In this document: in pieces, positions 1-11,891 of the stretch
How positions within the stretch are numbered: position 1 is the stretch's first letter
Layout of the letters: each line of letters begins with the position of its first letter
From: Morella rubra
Lineage: Eukaryota > Streptophyta > Magnoliopsida > Fagales > Myricaceae
Reading direction: 5' to 3'
Assembly (NCBI GenBank): GCA_003952965.2
Contig: CM025851.1
Coordinates: 4,818,055-4,882,054 of the forward strand
Length of the DNA stretch: 64,000 bases
Program-made: the position numbers and the translations under genes
The notes under the pieces: model-generated
Database searches by the model: none
Told to the model about the DNA's origin: nothing
What the model saw: the letters and a program-made list of their open reading frames with translations, nothing else

Positions 1-83
1 CTTAAATTGTACACAAACAGCACTCAGTAATCATATGTGAGACACAAAAAAAAAAATCAATGACGCAAATTAAAGCACTGAAC

Positions 84-211
84 CATTGCTCCTTTAAGTG
101 GTGGAGACGACGTTGTTTGGAGGGGTCGTGATCGTCGTCTCCGTCTCCTTCTTCCTCGATGCCTCTCCATCGGTCCAATAGCTCTCTTCTCGTCGCCAAC
201 TTCTTCGACAT
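84..211 (-). CDS. SEN1-like helicase, exon 1 of the left copy (gene runs off window)
   Basis: This is the first coding exon of a minus-strand gene whose remaining exons would lie left of base 1. The ATG is at 211-209 and the exon ends at 84 before a GTTCAG donor, leaving two bases of a split codon. The 42 residues open with MSKKLATRRELLDRWRGI and continue with an acidic then a basic stretch (DGDDDHDPSKQRR). They are identical to exon 1 at 12990-13117. The left copy should be the intact helicase gene, because the duplication junction cuts only the right copy. Family assignment rests on the longer right copy. Confidence 0.7.
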
Positions 212-1422
212 TCCTCAAGTATTCTCTCTTTATCTCTTAACTTGCTTCTTCTTCCCTTGTGGTTTTCCCGCTAACTCCCCTTTCTCTGTGCACGCAGACG
301 GAGCGAGAGAGGATCACCAAGGGAAGAAGCGGCATGCGATACCGATTGGCGCTCTACGAGCATTGAACAAGCTATAGAAGAGAGTAACCGGTCCCTGAAC
401 TGAACAAAAGGGTAATTTGAGCTGATTGTACAGTACGGTAAATCCGAAATAGAAAATTACGAGAAGCTTACGAACGAATTTGATTTAGGGATTCACGAGA
501 AAAAATTGGACCAACCTTGAGATCGATTTTACCAGTAAAGTGAAAACCCCCATTTGAAATAACGGATATGTCCCTATTCGAACAAACAGGGGCAACCGGG
601 TCAGAGGCTTTGGCAATTGTGTCAGGACTCAAGTCCGGGGATTCTCCAAGAGGCTTTCAGAAAGCAGGCCTGAAAGACTCGTCCTTAGTAAACCGAGGCC
701 CAATGGACATACAACAAGCCCAAGATTTAAGAATCGGGCTTCCCTTCTAAACGAACTAGTTCGGTAGTTGGAATTGAAGTTGGTTAGTGGCTAAAAAGCC
801 CGGGTTTTTTATATTTTGACATTGGTCGTCCTTACACAATCAAAGCCGATCTAAGAAATTCGAAAAGTCTATAGAGGGAGGATCGCCTTCTCTCCAGACT
901 CCCCCCATTTTCTCTCTTTTGAACCCCTCTCCAGCACTCTTCCCTCCTCTTGCGTCGCCGGGTAGGAGTTGTTTCCTTGTATTTTCATGTTTTAATAATA
1001 TCAGTGGTTTGTTCGTTTCCTAATTCTTGCTCTGGTGAAGACATTTCATTAAAGGCAGAGCCTTCTCCAGCGAGCAACCACCCCTTGGTCAGCATCAGCG
1101 GCCCTAGATCTTTGACGTCGTCCCTATCCAGCAGCACAACACTGGTTCCTGGATCTCCACGCGCCACTCTTCAGGCGCATGGATCTTTGACGTCTTTTGG
1201 TTTGCCGCCCTCTCTTCCTCCATTTTTGGCCAAGTTTCTCTTCTGTGGGTTCTTTTTATTGTAGGTGTTTGTTCAGCTCCTCCTCCATCATCGCCGTTCT
1301 CCGTGTGGTTGTGTTGTGTCCTGAGTTTTTGAACTCGGGCTGGGTTTTTGAGTCTATTGACCCGGTTGGGTAAGACCCTTACGAGCTGTTGTGCTGGGAC
1401 CCTTACAAGGTCATTCTAGTTT

Positions 1423-1650
1423 AGGGTGATGTTCGTTTTCATGAAATCTTTTAGGATTCTGATGAAATTGTGAATATTTAGGTGATGTTAAAGTTATATT
1501 GGTGTGCGTGCAGAAGTTGTTAAAAGGAATTAGTGTGTGTAAAAAAATAATAAAGTGTTGTATTAAAATATATGTATGTTGTGATGTTTGGATTGTAAAA
1601 ATAAAAGTAGGATACAAATCCTACAAAAAAACTCAACACGAACATGCCCT
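1423..1650. mobile_element. MITE-like inverted repeat (left copy)
   Basis: The left end agggtgatgttcgt and the reverse complement of the right end, agggcatgttcgtgt, match imperfectly over about 14 bases and bracket some 228 bp of AT-rich DNA with no coding capacity. The GGGCATGTT-type end resembles Tourist/Harbinger MITEs. I see no clear target-site duplication, so this is tentative. The matching copy is at about 14329-14556. Confidence 0.4.
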
Positions 1651-3318
1651 AGGCTTTTGAAAATGATGTAGTGAGCCTTTGTGCCCCATTTGAACATTTT
1701 TAGCCATGAATGACTCTATTCAATACTTGTATTTTCCTTCTTGTGAATTGAACTCCTCCATTGCTTAGAAGAAGAAGAAGAAAAAAAAAAAAAAAAAAGA
1801 CATCGGTCATCCTTAAAAACTACAATATTGTAGTTTAGCCCCTCCAAACTCTCATATTATGGATTTGATCCTATTTCGATTTTTAAAGTGGTTGCACATA
1901 CTATAAAAGTAGGCGTAATTACTCGAGTTCATATGGTTTAACATTTTTTCAGAAAAGATCCATAATGTTTACTTTGACCGCAGACCGCAGTGGTCCCGAT
2001 GGTTTATAACTTTTTCGAATACACCCCTCTATTAATAAGGCTCTATCAAAGTAATTATTTAATTTTTTACATGGCAAACGGAAGCCACGTCATGATCAAT
2101 GGCACACTATCACATTACTTTTTCATTTTTCTCTCTCTCGATTGATGCCACATCACCCCTTCATCACACGTCACATCATCTACGCAAAACGTGGGTTTTG
2201 AACTCTTAACAGTTGTGATTAATCAGCCTACAAAGACACGATTAAGGTCTAATCCAAGCTCGTACCCGATTTTGGAATTAGTCGGTGGATGCATGCGTGC
2301 GTGTTGAACCAACCGAAAGTGATTTTTCCTCTTGACTAATTGGCGTGGAAAATGCTTTGTTTATTCAGGGACCATCCCTACATAATACGACCAAGACCAA
2401 GTGGTAGCCGTTGAACTTTTGCACGATGGTTACAGGTTCGCTTCACGAACACTCTATTCAGCCCTCCCCATGCTTCGTTTGTGGTCCTGGTCGTCGTCCA
2501 TGGAAGTATCCCAACGAGACAAAATAGGAAAGAAAAAGGCGAATCACATGGGATTCGGCCCGGTCACTGAGACCCAAAGGTCCCGACTTTCTTTGTGCTT
2601 TGGCAATTCCTTCGCTCTCATCCAATTTTTTCTGCTGAAAAAAAGAAAAAGATTTTTGCAGAAAATGGATTGACGATCAGTTTGGTCGAGTTGGGAAAAT
2701 ACACAAATAGTAAATTGTCACTTTCTCGCGTTTTCTCTCGCATTGACAGAATGAAGGGCAGAAATTTGAATGGTTGAAAATAGTAAATTGTCACTTTCTC
2801 CCTTTGGTTGAGCTTTCCAACCGGGCAATTTGCTACGTACTTTAGTTGTTTGACTTCTTCTTGCCTTTTTTCATGATTTGATCATTTCTCTCCACCTTCT
2901 TTAAACACACGCCAAGTAATACTAAAGCAACTTCTCTTTCTCTCTAAAGCTTGAAAAGATAAAGTTTCGAGATAATGAATTGGTGAAATTTTATAATTTT
3001 TTAAGTTTAATATTTTCAATATGCGATAATTGAGACCCGCATTATTTCCATAATTTTGGGATGTAAAATGATTTTTCTCTTAAACAAGCAATTGAAAAAA
3101 TATTTGGAGCATGATCAAATTTAAATATTAATTTTCCAAATATCGAATACATACTATTGACAATACTAAGCCGTACGGGACTTTTTGAGGTATCTGAATA
3201 TATTTTAATAGTTAGATGGCCTTGAACAATTTGTTTAAGCTAATGAACAAGGTCAAGCTTGGCTCACGAGCTCGTGCCTAAATTTGAGTTTTTTTTATTT
3301 TTTTATGGGAGAAACAAA

Positions 3319-3534
3319 TATTGGCTATGTTTGGATAGTGTTTCAAAACATTTTCAAACACTTATCACATTCACTTTTTCATCAATTTCAATACTTTTCA
3401 CCAATCTCAATAATATTTTACAAATTTCAACAACTTTAACATATTTTTCACCAATCCTAAGAGAATCTACACTACTTCTAAAAAAACACAAATATAAAAA
3501 ATTGTTTTGAGATCTAAACCAAACATAGCCAATA
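3319..3534. mobile_element. MITE with attggctatgtttgg termini (left copy)
   Basis: The ends are inverted repeats of about 17 bases: tattggctatgtttgga at 3319 and the complement of ccaaacatagccaata ending at 3534. The interior is AT-rich, with runs such as ttttcaccaatctcaataat, and shares a style with MITEs at about 39876-40086 and 47011-47202. A TA or longer palindromic target duplication is possible, but ATA/TAT symmetry at the ends makes it ambiguous. The right copy at 16225-16438 carries several of the few differences between the duplicated units. Confidence 0.6.
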
Positions 3535-4815
3535 TCTGTCGAATTATCATTATTTTCGTGGTTTTGCTTCCTCCTAATTATGTCGTTTTCTTTATTAATG
3601 CTTTTTTAATAGCAACAATTTTCTGCTTTTGGATCATATTTGTTAATATTATAATAAACAGTTTTTTTACTTATAATTACGTACCTAATGGTTTCTTGCC
3701 CCTGCTTATTTATGATTCAATGTGCTACGCGAATAGAATGTACCAATTGAAAAGCGACAGAATTGACTTTATTGGCAAAAATCAAAGTATTAGTAGTTAA
3801 TTTTCATAAATTTAGTCAAAATAGTATTGCTATCATAAATAACAATGACATACCTACCCTACCTAATACCTGTTACTAGTAAATCCATATAGTTAAAGGA
3901 ACAGTCGCGTTTGTATCCATACAGTTAAGTTACAAGAATAGATAAAAAAAAATAAAAGAGAGATAATTTAAATAAATTTTTATATTTATTATAGTAAAAA
4001 TAAATAATAATTTAATGTGGTAGAGATTATTTTGTAGTTATTTTATTAGATGACCAAAATTTTAGCACACAAAAATCAATTTAAACTTGTATTATTTTCC
4101 TCATGTCAAGAAAGTACAAAAAAAATAAAAATTGTGGTAAAATTCAATTTTTTTTGCCTAACAGGGAAAAAAAAATTTAACCACATTTAGGGGGGAAAGG
4201 AACAAAAAGGAATGTTTAAAGCCAATTAAATATTTCACCTCAAATAGAAATAAAATTTCAATCCTAATGCATATGCGTGCAGAATCAGCTGAGAGCCACG
4301 AGCGAGGCCAACAAGAAAAGTCCTAAAAGGAATGATGTGATGGAGGACCTAAATCATCTACTAGATTCGAATTCGAAATTATTGATTGTTTTTGGGGGTA
4401 TGTAAAGGGAAAAAGCCTGAACAAGATTTGTATTGAATCTAAACTCCACAAGGAGTTCAGCGTACGGTACCGAGTGCCATTTCTATTTAAAGGGAAATTA
4501 ATAAAGCGATATTTTGGGACAAATAAAGCGCCCAATTCAAAATTCAGTACTCCGTCAAAATATAGAAATCCGAAACTATTTAAAGGAGGAAGGAAAAAAA
4601 AAAAAAAAACAGAACGGAAAGTCGGAAACACCCAAGATCAAAACCAAACTAAAACCCTCCAAAGAACCCAGAGCCCCCACCTCCAAAGAAGCAAAGGAAA
4701 ATATCTCCAAATGTCCCAAAAATCCTCCTCTCACCCTCAGGCACGTCAATTCTTTCTTCGGCTTTTTGTTCTCTTTCTCTTCCTTTGTTCTTATGCGTTT
4801 ATTACTGTGGACATT

Positions 4816-4834
4816 CATATATATGCATATATAC
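4816..4834 (+). promoter_or_regulatory. Possible TATA region upstream of BTL1 (left copy)
   Basis: A catatatatgcatatatac stretch lies about 112-130 bases before the BTL1 ATG at 4946, a sensible distance for a TATA element plus a short 5' UTR. It is repeated at 17717-17735 in the right copy. There is no transcript evidence, so this is a weak call. Confidence 0.3.
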
Positions 4835-4945
4835 AGCAGTCTGCAAGTGAATTGCGTAACCATAATCTGTAAAGTGCGAGTTTCGAGATTTTTTGTTTTT
4901 GTTTTTTGTTTTTTTTGTTTTTGCTAACGTAAGTGGGAAAAAAAA

Positions 4946-7446
4946 ATGGCGTTTCAATCGCAGTCGCTGAAGAGGAAGAGCTCCGCTGGGATTTTTGGAG
5001 ACGTGTTTTACGGTATGACGATGCTTCCCAAAGAGCTTGAAATGGAGGGGGAGAGCACTTTCGAGCTGAGATGCCAAGTTCCCGACTTCGGGCCTGCAAT
5101 CAGAGTGAGCGTCTGATCTCCATTGTCTTTTTAGTTTCTTTTACTGTGTGGTTGCTGGAGAAAGCTCTGAGAACTGGGGAAGAAGAGAGGCTTAAGAGAG
5201 TATTCTTGAGCGAAATATCTAAATTTTTGCACTTTTAGGGGTTAAATCTAACTACTTTGGTCACTATTTATCTCTTTGGTTGATGAGAGATGGAGGGAAA
5301 ATAAGCGATTTTTGAAAAGCTGAGTCTAAAAGAAAAAAGCGAAAAGAAAGGCCAGTGTTGGGCACAGTTTTGTCCAGGTCCCAACCTTAGAGATTCCTAT
5401 GGAAGGGTTTTTTCATTTTGTCTCCCCATGTTTAATATATACAGAGGAGACCAAACCAAAATAATACAAATTAGGTACTATGACAAAGAATGATCTTGCA
5501 TCCGCAAGAGTTTGTTTTTTCAAGCAAGTATTGACTTAAACTTCTCTCGCTCTCTGCCTCGGGGTTTTCCGTATTACATTCTAAATTTTTGCGTCTCTGC
5601 TGGTTCTTGCCCTTTCCATGTGTATGTGTTTTTTTTTCCCTCTTGTGCTTTTGGTCTGTTAAATAGTGCCGTACATATGTATCGCCATACTGATAATATC
5701 CTTAGGATTGGAAACTGGGTTATTCATTATTTGGGTCAGCTCGGCATCTTGTGTAGGGGTTGAAGGAATATCGTTATTTTTTCGATTGGTTCCCTCTCAC
5801 ACACCCGCTTTGCGTTCAGGGTTTCTTGAGGACTAGGGAAGTTGGCGAGTTTGTCAGTGGGGCTTTAGCAGGGGCTATGACCAAAGCCATACTTGCTCCT
5901 CTCGAGACCATCAGGTTTGCTTTGATTGTTTCCTATTATTCATCTCTTATTCCATGAAGCAAATGCATTTCTTCTATTGCGGTTTATATCAAATTTTGAT
6001 ATAATCAGGTATCTATAAGTATATTAGTTTTCCTATCAGTTTATATGGATGGGAGCAAAAATTTGCATAGTTGGAGCAGGCAGTGTCTATTGCAAACTCC
6101 CAAGCTTACTCAACAGTCAAAGGCTTAGAACCAGGGATATTGGCTTTAGATGGTTTTGATTAATGCATATGGAAGCTGGTTGTGGTTCTTTATTTTGCTT
6201 TTTTCTCGTTTTTCCCTTTTGTGGGGTTGTTGGTGATGGCTAGACATTGAAGAGAACCTACATTTATGGTATAAACCACTGGAGATGATACTGAGATGCT
6301 GAATAACGAACTTGATAAAATTTTGGCTGGTTCATGATGTTTTTTTTTTCCCCAGTTCAGTCACAAAAATTTCATCTAATGACCAATACCTAAATTAGTG
6401 GCTATCTCAACCCATCCAACTCAAGCTAGGATGTTAGAGGATGTCTCAAAGGTTTTCTTCTTTACACGGAACTACTGAAGAGCAGAACCTTAATTAACTA
6501 AGAGATGTTGGAACAGTTATTATTTGCCAAGTGTGCGGGGGACTATGAAAGTGTTATAACAGGCAGTTTGACTTGTAACGTCTGAAATATGCAGGACAAG
6601 AATGGTGGTTGGTGTTGGATCCAAACACATTGCTGGTAGTTTTGTCGAGGTGATTGAGCAGCAGGGTTGGCAAGGATTATGGGCTGGGAACGCAATCAAT
6701 ATGCTCCGCATAATCCCTACCCAGGCAATTGAGCTTGGAACATTTGAATATGTGAAACGAGCAATGACATCAGCCCAAGAGAAACGGAATCATAGTGAAT
6801 CCCCCAGGGTGCAAATTGGTCGTGTCAGTCTAAACTTTTCTCTCTCCTGGATCTCTCCAGTTGCTGTGGCTGGTGCAGCTGCTGGAATTGTTAGCACACT
6901 TGTATGCCATCCCCTAGAAGTTTTAAAGGTATTTAGTACGCAACAATCTTATGAAAATAGATATTTGATGACCTGATCATGTATTTCTACGTGTTAGTGT
7001 ATATACAGGAGATCTTTGCTGATCTATGTCATGAGGATATCATATATGTCTCTTGTCTTCTTGTCTTATATTTTGTGAATTCGTGTCTAGTTGGAAGTAG
7101 ATTTCGTGTAACTTGTCAATCTAAGACGTCAAAATGGAGAAGCTTCTTCCTCTTGCACATTATTTCTGCTCCAGCACTGATTATTTCCCTTCTGAATTAT
7201 TGTTACAGGATCGGTTGACTGTCAGTCCTGACGTATACCCTTCCTTAACCATTGCAATTGGCAAAACTTATAGGGAGGGTGGGCTTGGCGCTCTCTATGC
7301 TGGTATCTCACCTACACTGATTGGCATGCTTCCGTACAGTACTTGTTACTATTTCATGTATGAGAAATTGAAGAAATCTTACTGCGAAGCGAAAAACAAG
7401 AAGTCTTTAAATCGTCCAGAGATGCTCCTGCTGGGAGCTTTTGCAG
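4946..7446 (+). pseudogene. BTL1: BTL1-type mitochondrial carrier, 3'-truncated copy
   Basis: Four exons are present and open: 4946-5104, 5820-5914, 6595-6928 and 7209-7446. They are in phase and match the complete copy at 17844-21171. They encode residues 1-275: an N-terminal extension, carrier repeat 1 with PLETIR, and repeat 2 with HPLEVLK. The fifth exon, with the third carrier repeat and PLEVAR, is missing because the duplication junction at 7791 falls inside intron 4. Read-through into the intron would add 13 residues before a stop at 7487. A six-helix carrier needs all three repeats, so this copy should not transport, although its promoter and first four exons look intact. If the duplication is an assembly error, this is simply the same gene seen twice. 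Confidence 0.88.
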
Positions 7447-7791
7447 GTGAGAAAGATGGCTTCAAGAATCCCTCATGGTCTTCGTGAAAAATATTGCTTG
7501 GTATTTTCCAAGATAAGCTTAAAACCAGCTTATTCATTTCCTTTTGACGAAGATAATTTGAAAGCATTGCTTCTTTCCAACTCATATTTACCTTCTCGTT
7601 GGTGATGAATAGTTGCTTTGAAAAAACTTCAGATCCTTGTCTGAACTAGAACTGATTCTTTCGCATGCTAGATCTTCATATAACACGTTGATAGGGTTTG
7701 GGGACGATTTACTTCAAATCCATACTCCCCTCTCCAAGTAGCAGCAAATTTTCCTAGTTGATATGCCTCCATTTTTGACAGCGGGCATTAC
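7447..7791. other. Start of BTL1 intron 4 in the left copy, ending at the junction
   Basis: These bases are identical to 20345-20690 apart from a 1-bp indel near 7770. In the intact gene this is the first 345 bases of a 576-base intron. Here the intron stops at the junction and the next base begins helicase exon 8 on the other strand. Confidence 0.85.
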
Positions 7792-9014
7792 CTGACAAGC
7801 CTTTTTCCTTGTTAGAACACTGAAGTTACTACTAACTGGCACTTGGTGGAGAAGAAAATACAGAAAATGTCTACGTTGCTTTTCATGCTCCCCGTCTTGC
7901 AAAGCTTCAAGAGACTGATAAATTCAATAAGTACAAATCAGTTATATAAACTCTACTGAACATGTAAAATGATTGAGGAAAAATAGTTCATACAAATTCG
8001 CATTAACAATTGACTTCAAAGGAAGCAATAATGTCCCCCAGACATGCCTGCAGAAAAGGCTGAAAAAGATCAAAAATGTCTTTATGGCTTTTCTCGTTTG
8101 GAGTATGAAAACATTGACCCAGAAGAGTGTTGCACATTACACTTGGAGACAATGTAGATCTCAACCAAAGCTTACAACCTTAAAGGAAGCCCAAAAAATG
8201 AAAGGAATATGTTAGCTCAACATTGAAACGGAACCTTGACCTCTGAGGTTGGGAAAAGAAGAGGAGTTCACCAAGCATTTCAAATAGCAGTCTCAAGCAG
8301 GTAACTGCATGAGAAAATACAGTCGAATCCCCACTGATGTGATTCAGTACAAGGTCAAGGAAAATGGGATAGCGCTCCAATATCCCTTCTTCAAAAGCTG
8401 GAGGTTCTAAGAATCCGAGCCTCCATAAAACAAGCATGCAAAACCAACAATTAGTGGGAAAGCAGAGGGGGGAGAGAAAAAATCAAAGTTGTAGAAGAAG
8501 AAATTCAGCCAACACTTCCTACAATGATTTAATGCCAAGCCATATGGACACACGATCCAGCTTCGATCTTGGCCTTGAAGTCTCAGGAATGAATGGCAAA
8601 ACTTCTGTCTCCAGAAGACCTATGAATTTCTTGAGCAAAGGCTGCAAAGGCTCCAATTCTGTTACTCTCCTACGGACAAAGAAAACAAAATGAACAACTT
8701 GATCCAAGGTTTACAGGACCACAAGTAGAAAATTTTTCAGAACCACCTCCCTGCCTTTTAGCCGATATTAATCATTTTGACAAGTCAAACTTTTAAAAAT
8801 GATCCTGTGCCAGGTTTTTAGACAGAATCAGTAACAAAGAACTTCGGAATTGTGCCAAAGTTGTGGTTTAAACGTCCCACACATAGGTTATTTGCAGTTT
8901 TCATCTGAAATGCTATACATATAAGCATCAGCAACGACTACCAGAATACACAAGGCAGCAGGACCACCAAAAGGTAGCAACAGCTTCATTATATCAGCTA
9001 AAGAAGAGAAAGGA

Positions 9015-9031
9015 GGGGGGGGGGGGGGGGG
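9015..9031 (+). repeat. Poly-G tract of 17
   Basis: An uninterrupted run of G sits in a helicase intron, just left of exon 4 (9073-9152). Two more long G runs occur at 27653-27675 and 37104-37130. Confidence 0.9.
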
Positions 9032-11375
9032 AGGTGATAGTATAGGCCACCATTCGTATCAGGAAACGGTACCTCAATTTTCCCATCGATCCAGCTAGAC
9101 GATGACCAACAGAACGCACTCTTCTTTTAAAAAAAAATAAAGCATAAACCCCCTGGAAGGAAATAGGTTCAGTTCATAAACCCAAACAAATTAAGAAAAA
9201 AGAGGAAGCCACCCGAGAAAATATGCAAATACACAGCACAAAAGATACCGGGAACTGTTGCTGTCCCTCCAAAGCCAGCTCATGCTTGTTGTCAATTGCT
9301 TCAATAAATGTCTCAAACTCAGTGAACAAGGATTGATCATCTAACAGGATAGGAAACATCAAAATCTGTGCTCACACAGACAGCAAACTTAATCAGCATC
9401 CACCCCAAAAAGAATGCACAGCAATCAAACAAACAGAATAGTTACACACAACAGCAGACAAAAAAACCCATTTGAGCATCAATAGCAATGCACTAAATTC
9501 AAAATAATTGTAACTGCATGCCACACTTCAGCACAACAAGACTAAGAGATCCGGCAAATATTCATGGTTATAAATCTGCCTACTGGAAAAATGGCCAATC
9601 CGTAAATATGAATAAACAATCATTTAAGTAAAGCTCTTATAAAAGTATTCAGAATTCTTTCCATCACCTTATACCTTCTGTCGCGACCAGGTAAAGACTT
9701 TACGACATAAACACTTACATACCATATCAGGATGATCAATTGATAAAACTTGCATCAGAGATTTAGTACTTGGAATATTTGAAAACAAACTCAAAGGAAA
9801 TTTAATTTATTTCAAAATTTGAATCAATCAGGAGAGGAATAGAGCTAAAGAGCAAGTGTCCACAAAGGAGAAACAGAGACACCCAGAAAGAGAGATTACT
9901 TTGAGGAATATTGAAAAATGGATCTTAAAAACCCTCAAATCATTGAAGAAAAAACGATATGGCCAGAATTCCTTAAAGAAAAAGGCCTCACTGAAGGCAA
10001 CAAAATTAATCAAGAAAGCTAACTAAAAAGACAGAAAAGAGGGACAGATGCAGATATTAGATCATAGAGCTATATTTGTCGTTGTTGGATATAGCAAGGT
10101 TTATGGAGGGTTAAAAAGTTTGTTAGAAGAAGAAACTTAGGAATGGATCTAGAGGTCCTTTATAAGTTCAAAATGCAAAGATTACAGGTCTGGTTATCTG
10201 TAAGCTGCAGATCAAATCTGGTCTCAGAAGCTCTGAAAGAGAACATGACAAATAATAATTCCCTGCCTATTATTAAGCCACTAATAAACACCATATACTT
10301 TCCAAAAAAGTAAAAACAACACCAGCACCAGGAACAATATATCACCCAGCAACACAAAAACACAACTAGCATCAATTTTCAAGCCAATGCTAAAAATCAA
10401 GATGATGTATATCATCTTACAAAACAAGAAAACAAAGAGAAAACATCAGAAGAACAACTCAAATACCTCATACATGACACTAACAACTTCAGCATTATCA
10501 CGATCTGGATCATATTCTTCCCGTGCTACTCTTGCATTGATCTCTCTCAAGTGCTGAGTCACTCTTTCCTCGTCAAGAGTTTGTAACACATCAAGAAGGG
10601 GACTAATGCAAGTCAGCTCATACTCCGTATCATACATCTCAAGGGCTTGATGGTGCTGAGAGATGCACTGGATGCACTCTCGCATTTCGTCAGAGATCCT
10701 CTTCCATAAACGCTTGAGAGGAGAATTGAGATGCTCATCTTTGAAATAATTGTAGAAGGTCTCCAGAAGAGGACCCATTAAGTCCCAAGAGCCACACCAG
10801 ATATGAGTCTCTTTTGGCAAACAAATTAAAAAATTGAATGCATCTGCAAACCTGACATAGCAGAAACGAAAAGCTACTTTACAAACTCTAAAAAACAAGC
10901 AAACCAGAAACAAGTTAATGTCATATTTAAACATCCATAAGACACGAAGAATTGGAAACCCAATAATGGCTACAAATAGAAACCCTTTTCTAAAAGTGAA
11001 GGATTTTCCTGTTAAGGCTACCGCACAGAAACCTTTCTTTTACAAGTAAAGGGTTTTATCATTAAGGATCATAATCATTAGGTAAAATTGCCAAAAAAAA
11101 AAAAAAGAAAAAAGAAAAAAGGAAATCCAACAAAGAGAAAGCAGAGAAAGAATTCACATCCCAATCCACTTCTAAAGCAACATCACAAACAGAAACTACA
11201 ACTTGGAAAAGCTAGATTAGAGAATACAAAAATTGTGTAGGATCTAACCCGAAACCTCCAGGAAATTTTTGCATCACATTCCTCAAGAAACAACCATCAT
11301 CCCATCAGCGAAGTATCTAAAAGAATAATCATACACGAAAGGAAAAAAGAACTCTATAATTATCTAAAAGTATAA

Positions 11376-11891
11376 CCCGCCTGATGTGGTGAAGATAAAT
11401 GTGGACATAGAAATTAGAGAGGACTATGCAGTCACGGTAGCAGCCTTTCAAAATCACAAGGGTGAAATCCTAAGTTATGATGTGGAGAGGATTGGACCAT
11501 CTACTCCGCTGGAGGGAGAGGCACAGGCATAAGCAACAAGAAGAGGAGTGGAGGCAGCAGCAAGGAGGGGTTATAGGAAAATCATCCTGGATGGTGATTC
11601 AGAGTTAGTCATCAAAGCAGCCAAGAGCTTTCCAATGCGCACAGAATGGAGAATTCACAGAGAAATAACAGAGCTCCACAAATGGCTGCAAAAGTTTCAA
11701 AAATGGAAGGTTGTTCATGTCCATAGAGGTGTCAATACATTAGCGCACCAATTATTCAGCTCGGGAGGCAATTCCCGATCTTTTGAGTGTGTTTCTGATT
11801 TAACATGGTTGTGTGCTGGAACTGACCCACCATGAGTGTATTTTGACTTGTTCAGATCGAATGAAAGCCAGTATGTTTTGATCCCAAAAAA
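11376..11891 (+). mobile_element. 3' end of a LINE (RNase H domain) in helicase intron 1
   Basis: The plus strand encodes the plant RVT_3-type RNase H domain found at the C-terminus of LINE polyproteins: KINVDIEIREDYAV, then HKGEILSYDVERIGP, LEGEAQA, ILDGDSELVIKAAKS, and a VVHVHRGVNTLAHQLF end. One in-frame stop follows EAQA (near 11530), after which the frame stays open to 11835. A short 3' UTR ends in gatcccaaaaaaa at about 11879-11891, typical of a plant LINE tail. Reverse transcriptase and endonuclease are absent, so it is a 5'-truncated insertion. It lies antisense to the helicase gene. The exact left edge and target duplication could not be set. Confidence 0.7.

Larger units (their letters stand above)
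212..4945. other. Intergenic DNA between divergent helicase and BTL1 (left copy)
   Basis: This 4.7-kb spacer separates the two start codons and must hold both 5' UTRs and promoters. It carries two MITE-like inverted repeats (1423-1650 and 3319-3534), an A-rich run near 1778-1797, and AT-rich DNA from 3900 to 4250. Open frames at 568-750, 950-1264 and 3507-3800 are not recognisable proteins and I do not call them genes. Confidence 0.7.
1..7791. repeat. Left copy of 12.9-kb tandem duplication (part inside window)
   Basis: The sequence from base 1 to 7791 is repeated almost exactly at 12907-20690 in the same orientation. The offset is 12906 at the left and 12899 at the right. The shared stretch ends at gcgggcattac (7781-7791 and 20680-20690); beyond it the left copy runs into helicase exon 8, while the right copy continues BTL1 intron 4. 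A head-to-tail duplication with a unit of about 12.9 kb explains this, with the left unit starting some 5.1 kb before the window. By eye the copies differ at about eight places, nearly all short indels (near 1450, 1545, 3390, 3450, 4000, 4595, 4900 and 7770). That means a very recent event, or two haplotypes left side by side by the assembler. Confidence 0.93.

Noticed and set aside
950-1264. 104-codon plus-strand frame with a hydrophobic start (also at 13856)
   Set aside because: Serine- and leucine-rich low complexity, no recognised domain, and no evidence of a gene beyond the open frame.
4474-4927. Overlapping frames of 132 and 137 codons upstream of BTL1
   Set aside because: They run through homopolymers in the BTL1 leader region and change frame between the two duplicated copies, so coding constraint is absent.
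7134-7487. A separate short carrier gene starting at 7134
   Set aside because: The first part is intron sequence; the carrier homology starts at the splice acceptor at 7208/7209 and belongs to BTL1 exon 4.
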